DNA of 64,000 bases from JASMHC01 sp042092935. GTDB lineage: Bacteria; Pseudomonadota; Alphaproteobacteria; Rhodobacterales; Rhodobacteraceae. Positions 48,225 through 58,200 of this stretch are shown piece after piece. The position numbers and the translations under genes were made by a program. The stretch's first letter is position 1. Each line of letters opens with the position of its first letter. The notes under the pieces were generated by a model. The model did no database searches. It was not told the origin of the DNA and saw only the letters and a list, made by a program, of their open reading frames with translations. The stretch lies in the NCBI GenBank assembly GCA_042092935.1, contig JBELFK010000001.1, positions 25,474 through 89,473 on the forward strand, written 5' to 3'.

Positions 48225-50042
48225 TCAAACTGCCAAGGGATCTTGTGCCAAGATGACCTCAAGCGGATCATGCTCGGCCACCAAATGCCCCGGGGAAACC
48301 TCGTCCAGTTTTGGCACATAGCTTAGATCATCCGATTTTAGCTTTGAGGGCAGGAAACGCAGGGCTGCCCTTGGATTTAAGGGGGATGGCAATTCACCGG
48401 GAATTTTGATCCGCGTGCGGGACTTCTCGATTTTCGGGTCGGGGATCGGAACAGCCGAAATCAGCGACTGGGTATATGGGTGGCGCGGATCGAGATAGAT
48501 CGAATCCTTGTCAGCCAGCTCAACCACGCGTCCCAAATAAAGCACCATGATCCTGTCAGACACATCGCGCACCACCGACAAATCATGGCTGATAAAGATC
48601 ATCGACATGCCAAATTCGTCTTGAAGCTCTTTCAGCAACGCAACGATCTGCGCCTGAATTGACACGTCCAATGCCGAAACGGCTTCGTCGCAGACAATCA
48701 GTTTGGGCTTGTTTATCATCGCCCGTGCAATACCGACACGTTGGTTCTGACCGCCCGAAAGCTCGTGCGGATAGCGGTTAATCATCGACTGAGGCAGGCC
48801 GACACGCTCCATCATCTCTTCCACCAGCTTTTTGCGCTCGCGGGTGGTTAGATCAGGGCGGAAGGTCACCAAAGGTTCGGCGATCGAGGCGGAAATTGTC
48901 ATGCGTGGATCGAGACTGGCCAACGGGTCTTGAAAGACGATCTGCAAATCTTTGCGATAGTTCTTAAGCTGGCTTTTCTGCATCGACACCAGATCATGCC
49001 CCAGCCACGTTACACCGCCGTCCGTTGGCGGGATCAGTTGCAGAACGGCGCGGGCCAAGGTTGACTTGCCGCACCCACTTTCACCCACAACGCCGAGCGT
49101 TTCGCCAGCGTTGATGTCAAAGCTGACACCGTCAACGGCCTTCAGGGGCACTTTCTTGGGGAACAGACCCTTGGACAGTGAAAACGGGAAATGCACCTTG
49201 ACGTCTGTGACAGACAAAAGGCGCTCTCCGGTCGCGCGTTTTTCGGTGGCGACGTGGTCTCCGTCAAGGCGCGGCATCGCGTTGAGCAGTTTTTGAGTGT
49301 AGGCGTGCTTTGGGCTATAAAAGATTTCCTCGGATGTGCCGCTTTCGACATACCCCCCGTGGCGCATCACTTCGATCCGGTCGCACATGCGGGCGACAAC
49401 GCCCATGTCGTGGGTAATCAACGCAACCGCCGTGCCTTCCTGCTTTTGCAAATCGGCAATCAGATCAAGAATCTCAGCCTGAACGGTCACGTCAAGCGCG
49501 GTCGTCGGCTCGTCCGCGATCAAGAGCTTTGGATTGTTCAGCATCGCCATCGCGATCATCACACGCTGGCGCATTCCGCCGGAAAGCTCGTGTGGGTATT
49601 GGTTCAAGCGTCGCTCGGATTCTGGCATCCGCACTTTGTCCAACCATTCGAGACACACTCGGTGCGCCTCGGACCCCTTTAAGCCCTGGTGGATACCAAG
49701 GCTTTCCTGCATCTGATCCCCAACGCGGAGATGCGGGGTCAGCGCGGTGAGAGGATCTTGAAAGATCATCGCCATCGAGCTTCCGCGGATACTGTTTAGT
49801 CTGTTGCGCGGCAGGTTCAGAATTTCCTGCCCGTTGAGCGTCACCGACCCCGAGGCAATGCCGTTTTTCGGCAAAAGTCCCATCGCGGCCATAAAGGTCT
49901 GGCTTTTGCCAGAGCCGCTTTCACCGACGATGCCGAGGCATTCGCCCTCGGCAATCTGAAAATTGACGCCTTTGACGGCTTCGATCATGCCATCCGCGGT
50001 TTCAAAGTTTACCGAAAGATTATTTGCGACCAGTAACGTCAT
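48225..50042 (-). CDS. ABC transporter ATP-binding protein, fused OppD-OppF type
   Basis: This double-ATPase of 605 residues powers the oligopeptide transporter. The first domain has GESGSGKSQTF, LSGGMRQRVMIAMAM and LLIADEPTTALDV. The second has GESGCGKSTLARAV, LSGGQNQRVGIARAM and LIVCDEAVSALDV. The C-terminal region (HPYTQSLISAVPIPDP) is the oligopeptide-type tail. It is the last gene of a leftward operon and begins one base after the OppC permease stop. Confidence 0.94.
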   Translation of the reverse strand: MTLLVANNLSVNFETADGMIEAVKGVNFQIAEGECLGIVGESGSGKSQTFMAAMGLLPKNGIASGSVTLNGQEILNLPRNRLNSIRGSSMAMIFQDPLTALTPHLRVGDQMQESLGIHQGLKGSEAHRVCLEWLDKVRMPESERRLNQYPHELSGGMRQRVMIAMAMLNNPKLLIADEPTTALDVTVQAEILDLIADLQKQEGTAVALITHDMGVVARMCDRIEVMRHGGYVESGTSEEIFYSPKHAYTQKLLNAMPRLDGDHVATEKRATGERLLSVTDVKVHFPFSLSKGLFPKKVPLKAVDGVSFDINAGETLGVVGESGCGKSTLARAVLQLIPPTDGGVTWLGHDLVSMQKSQLKNYRKDLQIVFQDPLASLDPRMTISASIAEPLVTFRPDLTTRERKKLVEEMMERVGLPQSMINRYPHELSGGQNQRVGIARAMINKPKLIVCDEAVSALDVSIQAQIVALLKELQDEFGMSMIFISHDLSVVRDVSDRIMVLYLGRVVELADKDSIYLDPRHPYTQSLISAVPIPDPKIEKSRTRIKIPGELPSPLNPRAALRFLPSKLKSDDLSYVPKLDEVSPGHLVAEHDPLEVILAQDPLAV

Positions 50043-50043
50043 A

Positions 50044-50973
50044 TCAACGATCCTTCGGGTCTAGCGCATCACGCAAGCCATCTCCGATGAAGAACATGGT
50101 GATGATAATGGCGATGAAAATTGTCAGCGGGAATATCAGTTGCCAAAGCGTTCCATAGCCCATGGTGCCTGCGCCCTCGGCAATCAGACTGCCAAGTGAT
50201 GTGTAAGGCTCAGAAATACCCAGTCCAAGGAAGGAAATGAAACTTTCCGCAAGGATCATATCCGGAACCAAAAGCGAGGCATAGACAATCACGACGCCCA
50301 TTAAGTTGGGCAGGATATGGCGGAACATAATCACCGTTTCAGACACCCCGGCGGCCCGCGCGGCTTCGATGAATTCGCGGTTTTTAAGCGCAAGGGTCTG
50401 GCCCCGTACGATACGCGCCATGGTCAGCCAACTGACCAAGCCAAGCGCGACAAACAACATGACGAATGAGCGGCCAGCGACAACGAGCAGCAGGATGATG
50501 ACCAGCGTGCTTGGAATGGCCAGCAGGATATCGACGATGCGCATCATGATCGAATCTGTGCGCCCGCCGACGAAACCGGCAATTGTGCCGTAAAGCGTGC
50601 CAACGATCAGCGCCATCGCGGCTCCGATCACGCCAACCAAAAGCGATATTGTCGTTGCCTGAATGACCCGTGAGTAAAGATCGCGGCCAAGGTAGTCCAA
50701 GCCGAAGTAATGACCGTTTTCGACCGAGGGACGGCCCTGATTAACGAGGTCTCCCATGCGTGCCCAGTCAATTTCCTCATTAGAGTATTGCGCAAAGAAG
50801 GGGCCAAAAATCGTGAACAAAGCGATGAGGGCCAACAGAATGACACTGCCCATGGCGGCTTTGTTTTTGACAAACCGGTCGCGGGCATCGCGCAGCAAAG
50901 AGCGACCACGTACCATGGCCTCTTCGTTTACGTCGGTGGCCAATTCGGCGTTTTTTGAATCATTTCCAAACAT
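50044..50973 (-). CDS. Oligopeptide ABC transporter permease, OppC type
   Basis: This 309-residue permease has six helices. The N-terminal charged tail is followed by AAMGSVILLALIALFTIFGPF, then GLDYLGRDLYSRVIQATTIS, typical of OppC. The EAA loop reads ALKNREFIEAARAAGVSETV. It lies between the OppB permease (10-base gap) and the fused ATPase, in the usual order for a peptide importer. Confidence 0.94.
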   Translation of the reverse strand: MFGNDSKNAELATDVNEEAMVRGRSLLRDARDRFVKNKAAMGSVILLALIALFTIFGPFFAQYSNEEIDWARMGDLVNQGRPSVENGHYFGLDYLGRDLYSRVIQATTISLLVGVIGAAMALIVGTLYGTIAGFVGGRTDSIMMRIVDILLAIPSTLVIILLLVVAGRSFVMLFVALGLVSWLTMARIVRGQTLALKNREFIEAARAAGVSETVIMFRHILPNLMGVVIVYASLLVPDMILAESFISFLGLGISEPYTSLGSLIAEGAGTMGYGTLWQLIFPLTIFIAIIITMFFIGDGLRDALDPKDR

Positions 50974-50983
50974 AGCCAGTCCC

Positions 50984-51907
50984 TTAGTACCGAATTTTCG
51001 GATCGAACCAGGCGTATGCCAAGTCAGTCAACAGGTTCACGGTGATCGTTAAAACCCCGTAGAGGATCGTAACACCGAGAAGCACCGAGTAATCCCTCTG
51101 TAGGGCTGAACCCACATAAGCCTGACCCAAGCCACCGGTCGAGAAATACATGTCGACGAAAACCGACCCTGTCAGCACCGCCACGAAGACAGGGCCAAGG
51201 TAGCTGAGAACAGGCAGCATCGCCGGCTTCATGGCGTGACGCCAGATGATCGTTCGCGTCGGCAATCCCTTGGCCTGCGCGGTGCGGATGAAGTTCGAGT
51301 TCAGGGTCTCGAGCATCGACGATCGGGTAATCCGTGAAATGGACCCCATGAAGGATGTCGACAGGGCAATCACCGGCATGATGAGGTATTGCCATTGCCC
51401 TCCGTACCAGCCTCCGCCCGGAAGCAGGTCCAGTTGCAGGGTGAATACAAAAATCAGGATCGGGGCCATCACAAAATTTGGCAGAGCTTGCGCCGCGATG
51501 CCAAGGCTGACGGCAAAATAGTCGAGCCATGAGTTGTGATTGATCGCAGCGGCGATGCCAAGACTGACGCCGACGCCAACGGCCACGATAAAGGACAGCG
51601 CGCCATAGGTGATCGAGATCGGAAAGCCTTGGGCAATGATGTCATTGACGTCGCGGTCCTTATATTTGAACGAGGGACCGAAATCGAAATGCACGACGAT
51701 GTTGTAGAAGTAGTCCCAAAGCTGCTTCCATTCCGGTTGATCCATGCCATAGCGCGCCTCAAGATTTGCCAGAATTTGCGGCGGAATCGGGCGTTCGCTT
51801 GTGAATGGCCCACCAGGGGCAAGTTTCATCAGCGCCCACGATGCGACGATCAAAATGAAAATCGTCGGAATCGCGATAAAAATTCGTTTGATAATGTAGG
51901 ATAACAT
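50984..51907 (-). CDS. Oligopeptide ABC transporter permease, OppB type
   Basis: The protein is a 307-residue OppB-type permease with six helices. The N-terminus is MLSYIIKRIFIAIPTIFILI; later MKLAPGGPF and FGPSFKYKDRDVNDIIAQGFP appear, and the EAA-type loop is MLETLNSNFIRTAQAKGLPTR. The start at 51907 is preferred to an upstream codon at 51928 because it matches the family and follows a GGGGA site. An intercistronic hairpin lies between this gene and the binding protein gene. Confidence 0.92.
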   Translation of the reverse strand: MLSYIIKRIFIAIPTIFILIVASWALMKLAPGGPFTSERPIPPQILANLEARYGMDQPEWKQLWDYFYNIVVHFDFGPSFKYKDRDVNDIIAQGFPISITYGALSFIVAVGVGVSLGIAAAINHNSWLDYFAVSLGIAAQALPNFVMAPILIFVFTLQLDLLPGGGWYGGQWQYLIMPVIALSTSFMGSISRITRSSMLETLNSNFIRTAQAKGLPTRTIIWRHAMKPAMLPVLSYLGPVFVAVLTGSVFVDMYFSTGGLGQAYVGSALQRDYSVLLGVTILYGVLTITVNLLTDLAYAWFDPKIRY

Positions 51908-51932
51908 GCGTGTTCCCCAGAAACGCAAAAGC

Positions 51933-51958
51933 CTGCGCCGCCAGAACAGGCGGCGCAG
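51933..51958 (-). terminator. Intercistronic hairpin between oppA and oppB genes
   Basis: A perfect 10-base GC-rich stem (CTGCGCCGCC and GGCGGCGCAG, loop six) sits 18 bases past the binding-protein stop and 25 bases before the permease start. Reading leftward it is followed by GCTTTTGCG, a weak U-tract. It probably works as an attenuator or 3' stabiliser, leaving more binding-protein mRNA than permease mRNA. Confidence 0.75.
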
Positions 51959-51976
51959 TTTTTCAATACAGAAAGA

Positions 51977-53599
51977 TTACTCGGCGATCTTATAAAGGTC
52001 GCGTGAGTACCAGTTCTGCTCAACGTTGTTGACAGGCCAGCCGCCAAGATCCGTGTCCATCATGTAGTTGATGGTGTAGTGGTAGATTGGAATGATCGGC
52101 ACATCGCGTGCGATGATTGCCTCAACCTCAGTATAGTTTGCGGTTGCGTCATCCAGTGTCTTGGCCTCTGCAAGAAGCGCATCAACTTCTGGGTTGTTGT
52201 ACTTCGAGTCGTTGTAGCCGCTACCGGATTGAACGAGGTCGAGGAACGTCGATGCTTCGTTGTAGTCGCCACACCAGCCAGCGCGTGCAACTTCATACTG
52301 TTGGTTGCCACGGGTCTCGAGGAAGACTTTCCATTCCTGGTTTGACAACTCTACGTTGACGCCCAGCTTCTGCTTCCACATCTGGCTAACCGCAATCGCG
52401 ATCTTCTTGTGGCCTTCTGAGGTGTTGTAGACCAGAGACAGATCAAGTGGATTGTCTGCACCGTATCCAGCTTCAGCCATAAGCTCCATCGCCATCGCGT
52501 CACGCTCAGCCTGAGTCATGTTGGCGGCTGGTGTGTCAGGAACTTCAAAGCCCGCCGTTGCACCCGGGGTAAACGTGTAAGCTGGGAATTGACCGCCCGC
52601 TGTTACGTTCTTGGTGATGATGTCACGATCCATCGCCATTGAAAGCGCCTGACGTACACGAACATCCTGCAACGCTGGGTTACCCGAGTCTGTCAGGTTG
52701 ACGTTGTAGTAGTATGAGCACAAACGCGGTGCGACGAGAACCTTGTCAGGCATCTCTTGCGACAGACGTGGGTACTGGCCTGACGGGATTTCTGTCCGGT
52801 CAAGTTCACCGGCCAAGAAGCGTGTCATGGCGACGTTTTCGTCATTGATGACAAGCGCGACGACTTTATCAACGATGGTTGCGTCGTTGTTCCAGTACAT
52901 TTCATTGCGCTCACGAACAGAACGCTCATTCGGCTCATGCACGGTCAGGACATAGGCACCGTTTGATACGATGTTCTCGGGCTTGGTCCAGTCTTTGCCA
53001 TACTTCTCGATCGTGGCCTTTGGTGCCGGAAAGGTCGTCGCATGCGTTGTCATCTGCGCAAAGTAGGGCAGCGCAGCGCTGAGGCGGACTTCGAAGGTGT
53101 AATCGTCAAGCGCTGCTACGCCAAGATCTGTGATCGGCTTGTCGCCCGCCAGAATGTCGCTGACGTTCTCAATCGACATGATGTCCATGAACCATGAATA
53201 TGGCGACGCAAGTTCTGGATCGACAGCCCGTTGCCAAGCGTAGACGAAATCGTTCGCTGTGACCGGATCACCGTTCGACCATTTCGCGTTCTTGCGAAGG
53301 GTAAAGGTGTAAACCGTTTTTTCGGCGTTCGTGGTATAACCGGTCGCGACACCCGGGATCAGGTTGCCATCGCGGTCCTGGTTCATCAGACCTTCGAAGA
53401 GGTCGCGCACGATCTCGGAACCCGACACATCTTCGACGACCTGCGGATCGACCGAGCTGTGCTCGTCAAGAACGCGGTAAGTAAAGGTCTGGTCAGCGGC
53501 CAGTTCCTCACCTGTTAAGGGATGCGTTTCCGACGCGTAAAGCGGGGACGCGATGAGTGTGGTGGCGAGCAGCGCACCAATAAGTGTTTTTGAAGTCAT
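51977..53599 (-). CDS. Oligopeptide ABC transporter substrate-binding protein
   Basis: This is a 540-residue periplasmic binding protein of the OppA/SBP family 5 class with a Sec signal peptide (MTSKTLIGALLATTLIASPLYA). The mature part has YRVLDEHSSVDPQVVEDVSG, DLFEGLMNQDRDGNLIPGVA, WSNGDPVTANDFVYAWQRAV and NAAYV-like SNGAYVLTVHEPNERS. A well-placed AGGAGGA site precedes the ATG. It is the first gene of a complete opp operon. Oligopeptides are the likely cargo. Confidence 0.95.
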   Translation of the reverse strand: MTSKTLIGALLATTLIASPLYASETHPLTGEELAADQTFTYRVLDEHSSVDPQVVEDVSGSEIVRDLFEGLMNQDRDGNLIPGVATGYTTNAEKTVYTFTLRKNAKWSNGDPVTANDFVYAWQRAVDPELASPYSWFMDIMSIENVSDILAGDKPITDLGVAALDDYTFEVRLSAALPYFAQMTTHATTFPAPKATIEKYGKDWTKPENIVSNGAYVLTVHEPNERSVRERNEMYWNNDATIVDKVVALVINDENVAMTRFLAGELDRTEIPSGQYPRLSQEMPDKVLVAPRLCSYYYNVNLTDSGNPALQDVRVRQALSMAMDRDIITKNVTAGGQFPAYTFTPGATAGFEVPDTPAANMTQAERDAMAMELMAEAGYGADNPLDLSLVYNTSEGHKKIAIAVSQMWKQKLGVNVELSNQEWKVFLETRGNQQYEVARAGWCGDYNEASTFLDLVQSGSGYNDSKYNNPEVDALLAEAKTLDDATANYTEVEAIIARDVPIIPIYHYTINYMMDTDLGGWPVNNVEQNWYSRDLYKIAE

Positions 53600-53675
53600 T
53601 TTGTAATCTTCCTCCTGTTGCGAAGAATAAAACCGGGCATTGATTTTCCATTTGATAATGGAGCCTCGGTTTGGG

Positions 53676-53694
53676 TACTGAGCAGTTCAGTATA
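53676..53694 (-). promoter_or_regulatory. Candidate opp promoter -10 overlapped by an operator-like dyad
   Basis: On the minus strand TATACT (53694-53689) resembles a -10 box about 90 bases before the binding-protein ATG. A perfect dyad, TACTGA-N5-TCAGTA (53676-53692), overlaps it and the predicted start of transcription. This placement suits a repressor that blocks RNA polymerase. No good -35 was found 16-18 bases upstream, so the promoter assignment is tentative. Confidence 0.45.
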
Positions 53695-53854
53695 ATTTAT
53701 TCAGTTTTTCCAGAGCCCGTTGCGCATGTCGTGGCGTCACGCTCTTATCCAATAGTGTCACCGCCAATTTCTTTTCATCAAGGAAAAAATGGCGTGGTTC
53801 GGCGCAAAATAATTACGTCGAGAACGCTATTTTTGCGCGCGTACAGATTAAAAT

Positions 53855-53868
53855 TGACCATTTGGTCA
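53855..53868. repeat. Perfect palindrome, candidate regulator-binding site
   Basis: The 14-base sequence has arms TGACCA and TGGTCA around TT. It is a symmetric site of the size bound by dimeric repressors such as GntR-family proteins, and lies about 255 bases upstream of the opp binding-protein start. No regulator gene is adjacent. Confidence 0.45.
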
Positions 53869-54091
53869 GGCTGTCGATGTGAATCCGCCAACGTAGCAAC
53901 GGGTTTGCGCGAGTCTTCGGCACGGCGGATGGCCGTCGTCACTTTAAAAAAGGGGCGCAATCGAGAAAAATCACGCCGATACATTTTTTTACAAATTTGT
54001 ACTTTTTCGACGGGCGCACCCAAAATCTCTGCAAAATCAGGGGGCGAATCGCAGTCGCGACTCAGCCAATACGCGCAGCATTACGCGATCC

Positions 54092-55096
54092 TCAGGCGAT
54101 TTCTCGGGGGCTTTCGGCCAGTACTTTCGCCGCTGCTGCGATAACGATCTCGGTGCCCGCGCCTTTTTGGTGGGCATTTTCGGAAAGGCATCTGCGCCAG
54201 GCACGCGCGCCGGGCAGGCCTGCAAACAGCCCAAGCATGTGCTTTGTAATCTGGTTTAATCGGCCACCGTTTTGAAGGTGACGCTCGATATAGGGGATCA
54301 TTTTGTCGATCACCTCGGCCCGCGACACAGCACAGGTTTTCCCGAAAATCTCACGATCCGCCTGTAGCAATATATCGGCTGGCGAATGATAGGCCGACCG
54401 CCCGATCATCACGCCGTCCAAGCCCTGCGCAAGAAGCTCGTTGGCTTGCCCCAGCGAGGAAATCCCACCGTTGATCGAGATATGCATCATTGGAAATTGC
54501 TGTTTCACTGCAAACACCAAGTCATAATCCAACGGAGGAATATCGCGGTTTTCCTTTGGGCTGAGGCCTTGCAGCCACGCCTTCCGCGCGTGGACTGTCA
54601 CCCGCTTGACCCCTGCATCCGAAATCTTTTGCAGAAAATCCGGCAGCACCTCGGCGGCGTTTTGATCGTCAACTCCGATCCTGCATTTGACGGTCACCTC
54701 AACCTGGCTTGCCTCGATCATCGCCGCGACACAATCGGCCACCAAATCTGGTGACTTCATGAGCACCGCGCCAAATGTGCCAGACTGAACCCGATCCGAC
54801 GGGCACCCGACGTTGAGATTAACCTCATCATAGCCGGCATCGTTGACAAGCCTTGTCGCCGAGGCCAGCTCAGCCGGATCACTGCCCCCAAGTTGCAAGG
54901 CGACGGGGTGCTCCTCGGGATTGTAGTCGAGCAGATGCAACGCGTTGCCGCGCACCAAGGCAGGTGCCGTGACCATCTCGGTATAAAGCAACGCTTCGCG
55001 CGACATCAGCCGGTGGAAATACCGGCAATGGCGATCCGTCCAATCCATCATCGGGGCGACGGATAGTCGGGCAGCGTATGAGAGGTCTTTGGTCAA
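54092..55096 (-). CDS. dusA: tRNA-dihydrouridine synthase A
   Basis: This FMN-dependent enzyme reduces uridines 20/20a in the tRNA D-loop. The sequence has VAPMMDWTDRHCRYFHRLMS, PVALQLGGSDP, NLNVGCPSDRVQSGTFGAVLM with the catalytic Cys, VTVKCRIGVDD, VHARKAWLQGLSPKENR and INGGISSLGQA. There is no ATG before residue DWT-like Met32 of the open frame; a TTG at 55096 fits the family start, with a GTG at 55105 and a TTG at 55144 as alternatives. It is preceded by the terminator of the giant gene. Confidence 0.93.
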   Translation of the reverse strand: MTKDLSYAARLSVAPMMDWTDRHCRYFHRLMSREALLYTEMVTAPALVRGNALHLLDYNPEEHPVALQLGGSDPAELASATRLVNDAGYDEVNLNVGCPSDRVQSGTFGAVLMKSPDLVADCVAAMIEASQVEVTVKCRIGVDDQNAAEVLPDFLQKISDAGVKRVTVHARKAWLQGLSPKENRDIPPLDYDLVFAVKQQFPMMHISINGGISSLGQANELLAQGLDGVMIGRSAYHSPADILLQADREIFGKTCAVSRAEVIDKMIPYIERHLQNGGRLNQITKHMLGLFAGLPGARAWRRCLSENAHQKGAGTEIVIAAAAKVLAESPREIA

Positions 55097-55149
55097 GGCG
55101 GGCACCCAAACAGCGAATGGGCGCTGTTTACACAGACCCGCCAAATAGT

Positions 55150-55181
55150 AAACCCGAGCCGCGTTTCCGAGGCTCGGGTTT
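55150..55181 (-). terminator. Terminator after the giant VCBS/RTX gene
   Basis: An 11-base perfect stem (AAACCCGAGCC at 55150-55160, GGCTCGGGTTT at 55171-55181) with a 10-base loop follows the giant gene, whose stop ends at 55202. The minus-strand tail carries T in the stem foot (GGGTTT) but no long U-tract. It sits very close to the dusA start. Confidence 0.7.
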
Positions 55182-55201
55182 TAAGGCATTCATCGGATCA
55201 C

Positions 55202-58200
55202 TTAGAAGATAAAGTCGTCATCCGTGATGGTGAAGATCGACTGAAGATAAACCACATCCGTTGCGCTGAATTGGATATAGGTTTGAGACCCAGAGACCCC
55301 AATTGTCATATCCGCCGCCGAAGTGAACCCGTAGCCCGAGACGTCCAACCTATCGATGCCATCCTGGAAGTCGTGGATCTGGTCCGAACCAGAGTTGGGG
55401 TTGAAGACGAAGACGTCGGCGCCGCCATATGTATTGTATGACCCTGTACTATAGTTGCTGACAAAATCACCATAAAGCTGGTCATTGCCTTCGCCGCCTT
55501 CAATCGTGTCGGCGCCGCCGCTGAACTGAGTGTAATAGCTGGTGTACGACCGAGTGTAATAATAATCGCCAGAGATCACATCGTTGCCAGCGCCACCCGA
55601 TAGGTCGTCGTTGCCGCCATAAAAATATGCCCGTGAATACTGGTAATAATTCCAAGGGGTATCATCACGCGCATAGTAAAAATCGCCGATAATTGTATCG
55701 CTGCCATCACCGCCATCCATGACGTGTTCGCCACCATAGAATCGCGTTTGACCACCATAGCTTCTTGTATTGTGTGCGTAGTCGAGGTCGCCGTACATTC
55801 TGTCATTGCCCCCTTCTCCGTACATTATGTCATCGCCACCATTTACTGTTACATACCTGTTGTAACTTGTATAAAACGACTCGAACCTGTTGAAGTCTCC
55901 GACCATGCGGTCACTTTCGCTTTGGCCATATAGAATGTCTTCGCCACCAGTAAATGTTTGGTTGCCTCTATAATTGTAATACGACCGCATGTATTCGCCG
56001 TCACCGTAAACAGTATCCCCGCCGGCACCTGCATAAATGACATCACTACCAAAGGTATCGTTGTAGTAATAATAGTTGCGATACCAACCATTAAAATCTC
56101 CGTAGACCGTGTCGTTACCAGCCAAGGCATCGACCTGTTGGTTTCCGCTTTGACCCGTCCATGTATCGTTGCCGTTCGTCAACGTGACGTAATTTGCAAT
56201 TGGCGGACCATCGTTAATTCCGGTTACGGTTACTGTCGCCGATCCGACAGATGATCCCCCGTTGCCATCAGAAACAGTATAATCAATCGTCACAGTTGCG
56301 TTTTGACCGGCATTTAACGATTGATAGGCCGTTCCTGGGTCGTAGCTCAGCACTCCCCCGACAATTGAAACCGAACCCGAGCCGCTGGAGACCGACGCTG
56401 TTGTAACGCTCAGCGTATCACCGTCAACATCCGTGTCGTTGGTCAGTACGTCGATCAAAACCGCCGTATCCTCATCCGTCGTCGCGCTATCCGCAACCGC
56501 CACAGGCGCGTCGTTCACTGGGTTCACCGTAATCGAAACCGTCTGCACGGCTGAGGTCAGGGCCCCGTCGTTCGAGCGGAACGTAAAGCTGTCCGTGCCG
56601 TTGAAGTTGGCATTCGGCGCATAGCTGTAGGTGCCATCGCTGTTCAGCGTGACCGTGCCGTTGGCAGCACCAGTGACCAGATCAAAGGTCAGCGCGTCTC
56701 CGTCCACATCGGCCCCGACGACTGTGCCGGTGATCGTGGTGTCCTCGTTACCCGCAACCGCCGCGTCCGAGGCCGTCGGCGCGTCGTTCACAGCTGCAAT
56801 CGAGATGGACACGATCTGATCCGCGCTGTCCGTTGAGCCGTCATTGGCAATGAACGTAAAGCTGTCCGCTCCGTTATAATCACCGCTTGGGGTGTAGACG
56901 AAGGTGCCGTCCGAATTCATTACGACGGACCCATTTGCCGGGCCGGTGACAACGCTGTAGGTCAGCGCATCACCGTCGGCATCCGTTGCAGCAACGGCGC
57001 CGGCGATATTGGTGTCTTCATCGCCAGAGAACGCGGCCGCGATGGCCACGGGCGCGTCGTTTACGCCTCCGACGACGACCGACATGGTATTCGTCGCGGT
57101 TGCACCGTGGCTGTCGGTTGCCATGACTTCTATCGTCACAGTGCGCGTTTCGCCATCGTCCAGATCCTGGAAATCGCTGCCCGGATCGAAAGACAGACTC
57201 GTCCCGGTAATGCTGGCCGAGCCTTCGCTTGGGCCGGTCACGATTGAGTATGTCAGGGTCGTGCCATCGTCATCGCTGTCGACATCGTCACCCAACGCGG
57301 AAAGGTCGATTGCAATCGCAGCACCGTCTTCTTCGGTCGCATCGCCATAGGCAAAATCGTCCATGGCCCACCAGCCACCGCCGTTGAATGGTCCCTGAGG
57401 CGTGATCTCAAGCCGATCAATCGCGCCAAGACTCGATGTCCAGTCGAAGAATTCAGCAAAGGCACCTAGGTTTACAACCTCGGTCCCAATGACGTTTCCA
57501 TTTAGGTATCCGGTCAAACTGACGCTTGTCAGTTCGCCGCCATAGGTCGCGGTTGTGACACTCGCGAATGAGGCGCTGTTGAAGACAAAGGTGCTTCCGT
57601 CGGTCTTCTCAATAATGCTGAGGGGCGAAGCATGACCGTTCCAAGCCGCATTGGGCCCAGACGGTGCGTTGCCATTGGCAGACGCCAGAATATCGCCCTG
57701 CTGGGCAGACGACTGGCCTCCGATGCCTCCGGTCGTGCTCCAATTGAAGCCACCATAACCGTCAACCACGCGCGCAAGACTGTCGGTCGCAGAGGCCTCA
57801 TCAAAGCCAAGCACACCCGCATTTGACTGCAATGTCGGTGCGTCATTGGTGCCGGTAATCGTAATCGTCGCCGTTTGGGTATCTGCGCCGCCGTTGCCGT
57901 CATCGACCGTATAGGTGAACGTATCGGTCGCGGTTTCGCCGACAGCCAGATAATCGAACTGACCATTCGCATCATAGGTGAATGTGCCGTCGTTATTGTT
58001 GGTCACCTGACCGACAGTGCCAGAGACATCCACGCTGAACGAATGGGTGTCACTTGTATCAACATCCGCATAATCGGCAGAAATCGTTACAACATCCGAA
58101 GGCGCGGTCACAATCGCTTCGAATGCAACGCCGCCAATGGCAATATCGTCGGTCGTATTAACTTCATAATCCAGACCGTTGATATTCATGTCCAGATCAA

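Larger units (their letters stand above)
53600..54091. other. Intergenic region upstream of the opp operon (492 bp)
   Basis: The region holds the end of dusA transcription and the opp promoter. No gene was accepted; two longer open frames have no family character. Three inverted repeats are listed separately or noted here: a dyad over the -10 site (53676-53692), TGACCA-TT-TGGTCA (53855-53868), and TACAAATTTGTA (53990-54001). The stretch near 53945-54010 is rich in A and T. Confidence 0.6.

Noticed and set aside
53671..54144. 157-codon rightward frame between opp and dusA
   Set aside because: No recognisable domain, overlaps dusA, and has composition of non-coding DNA.
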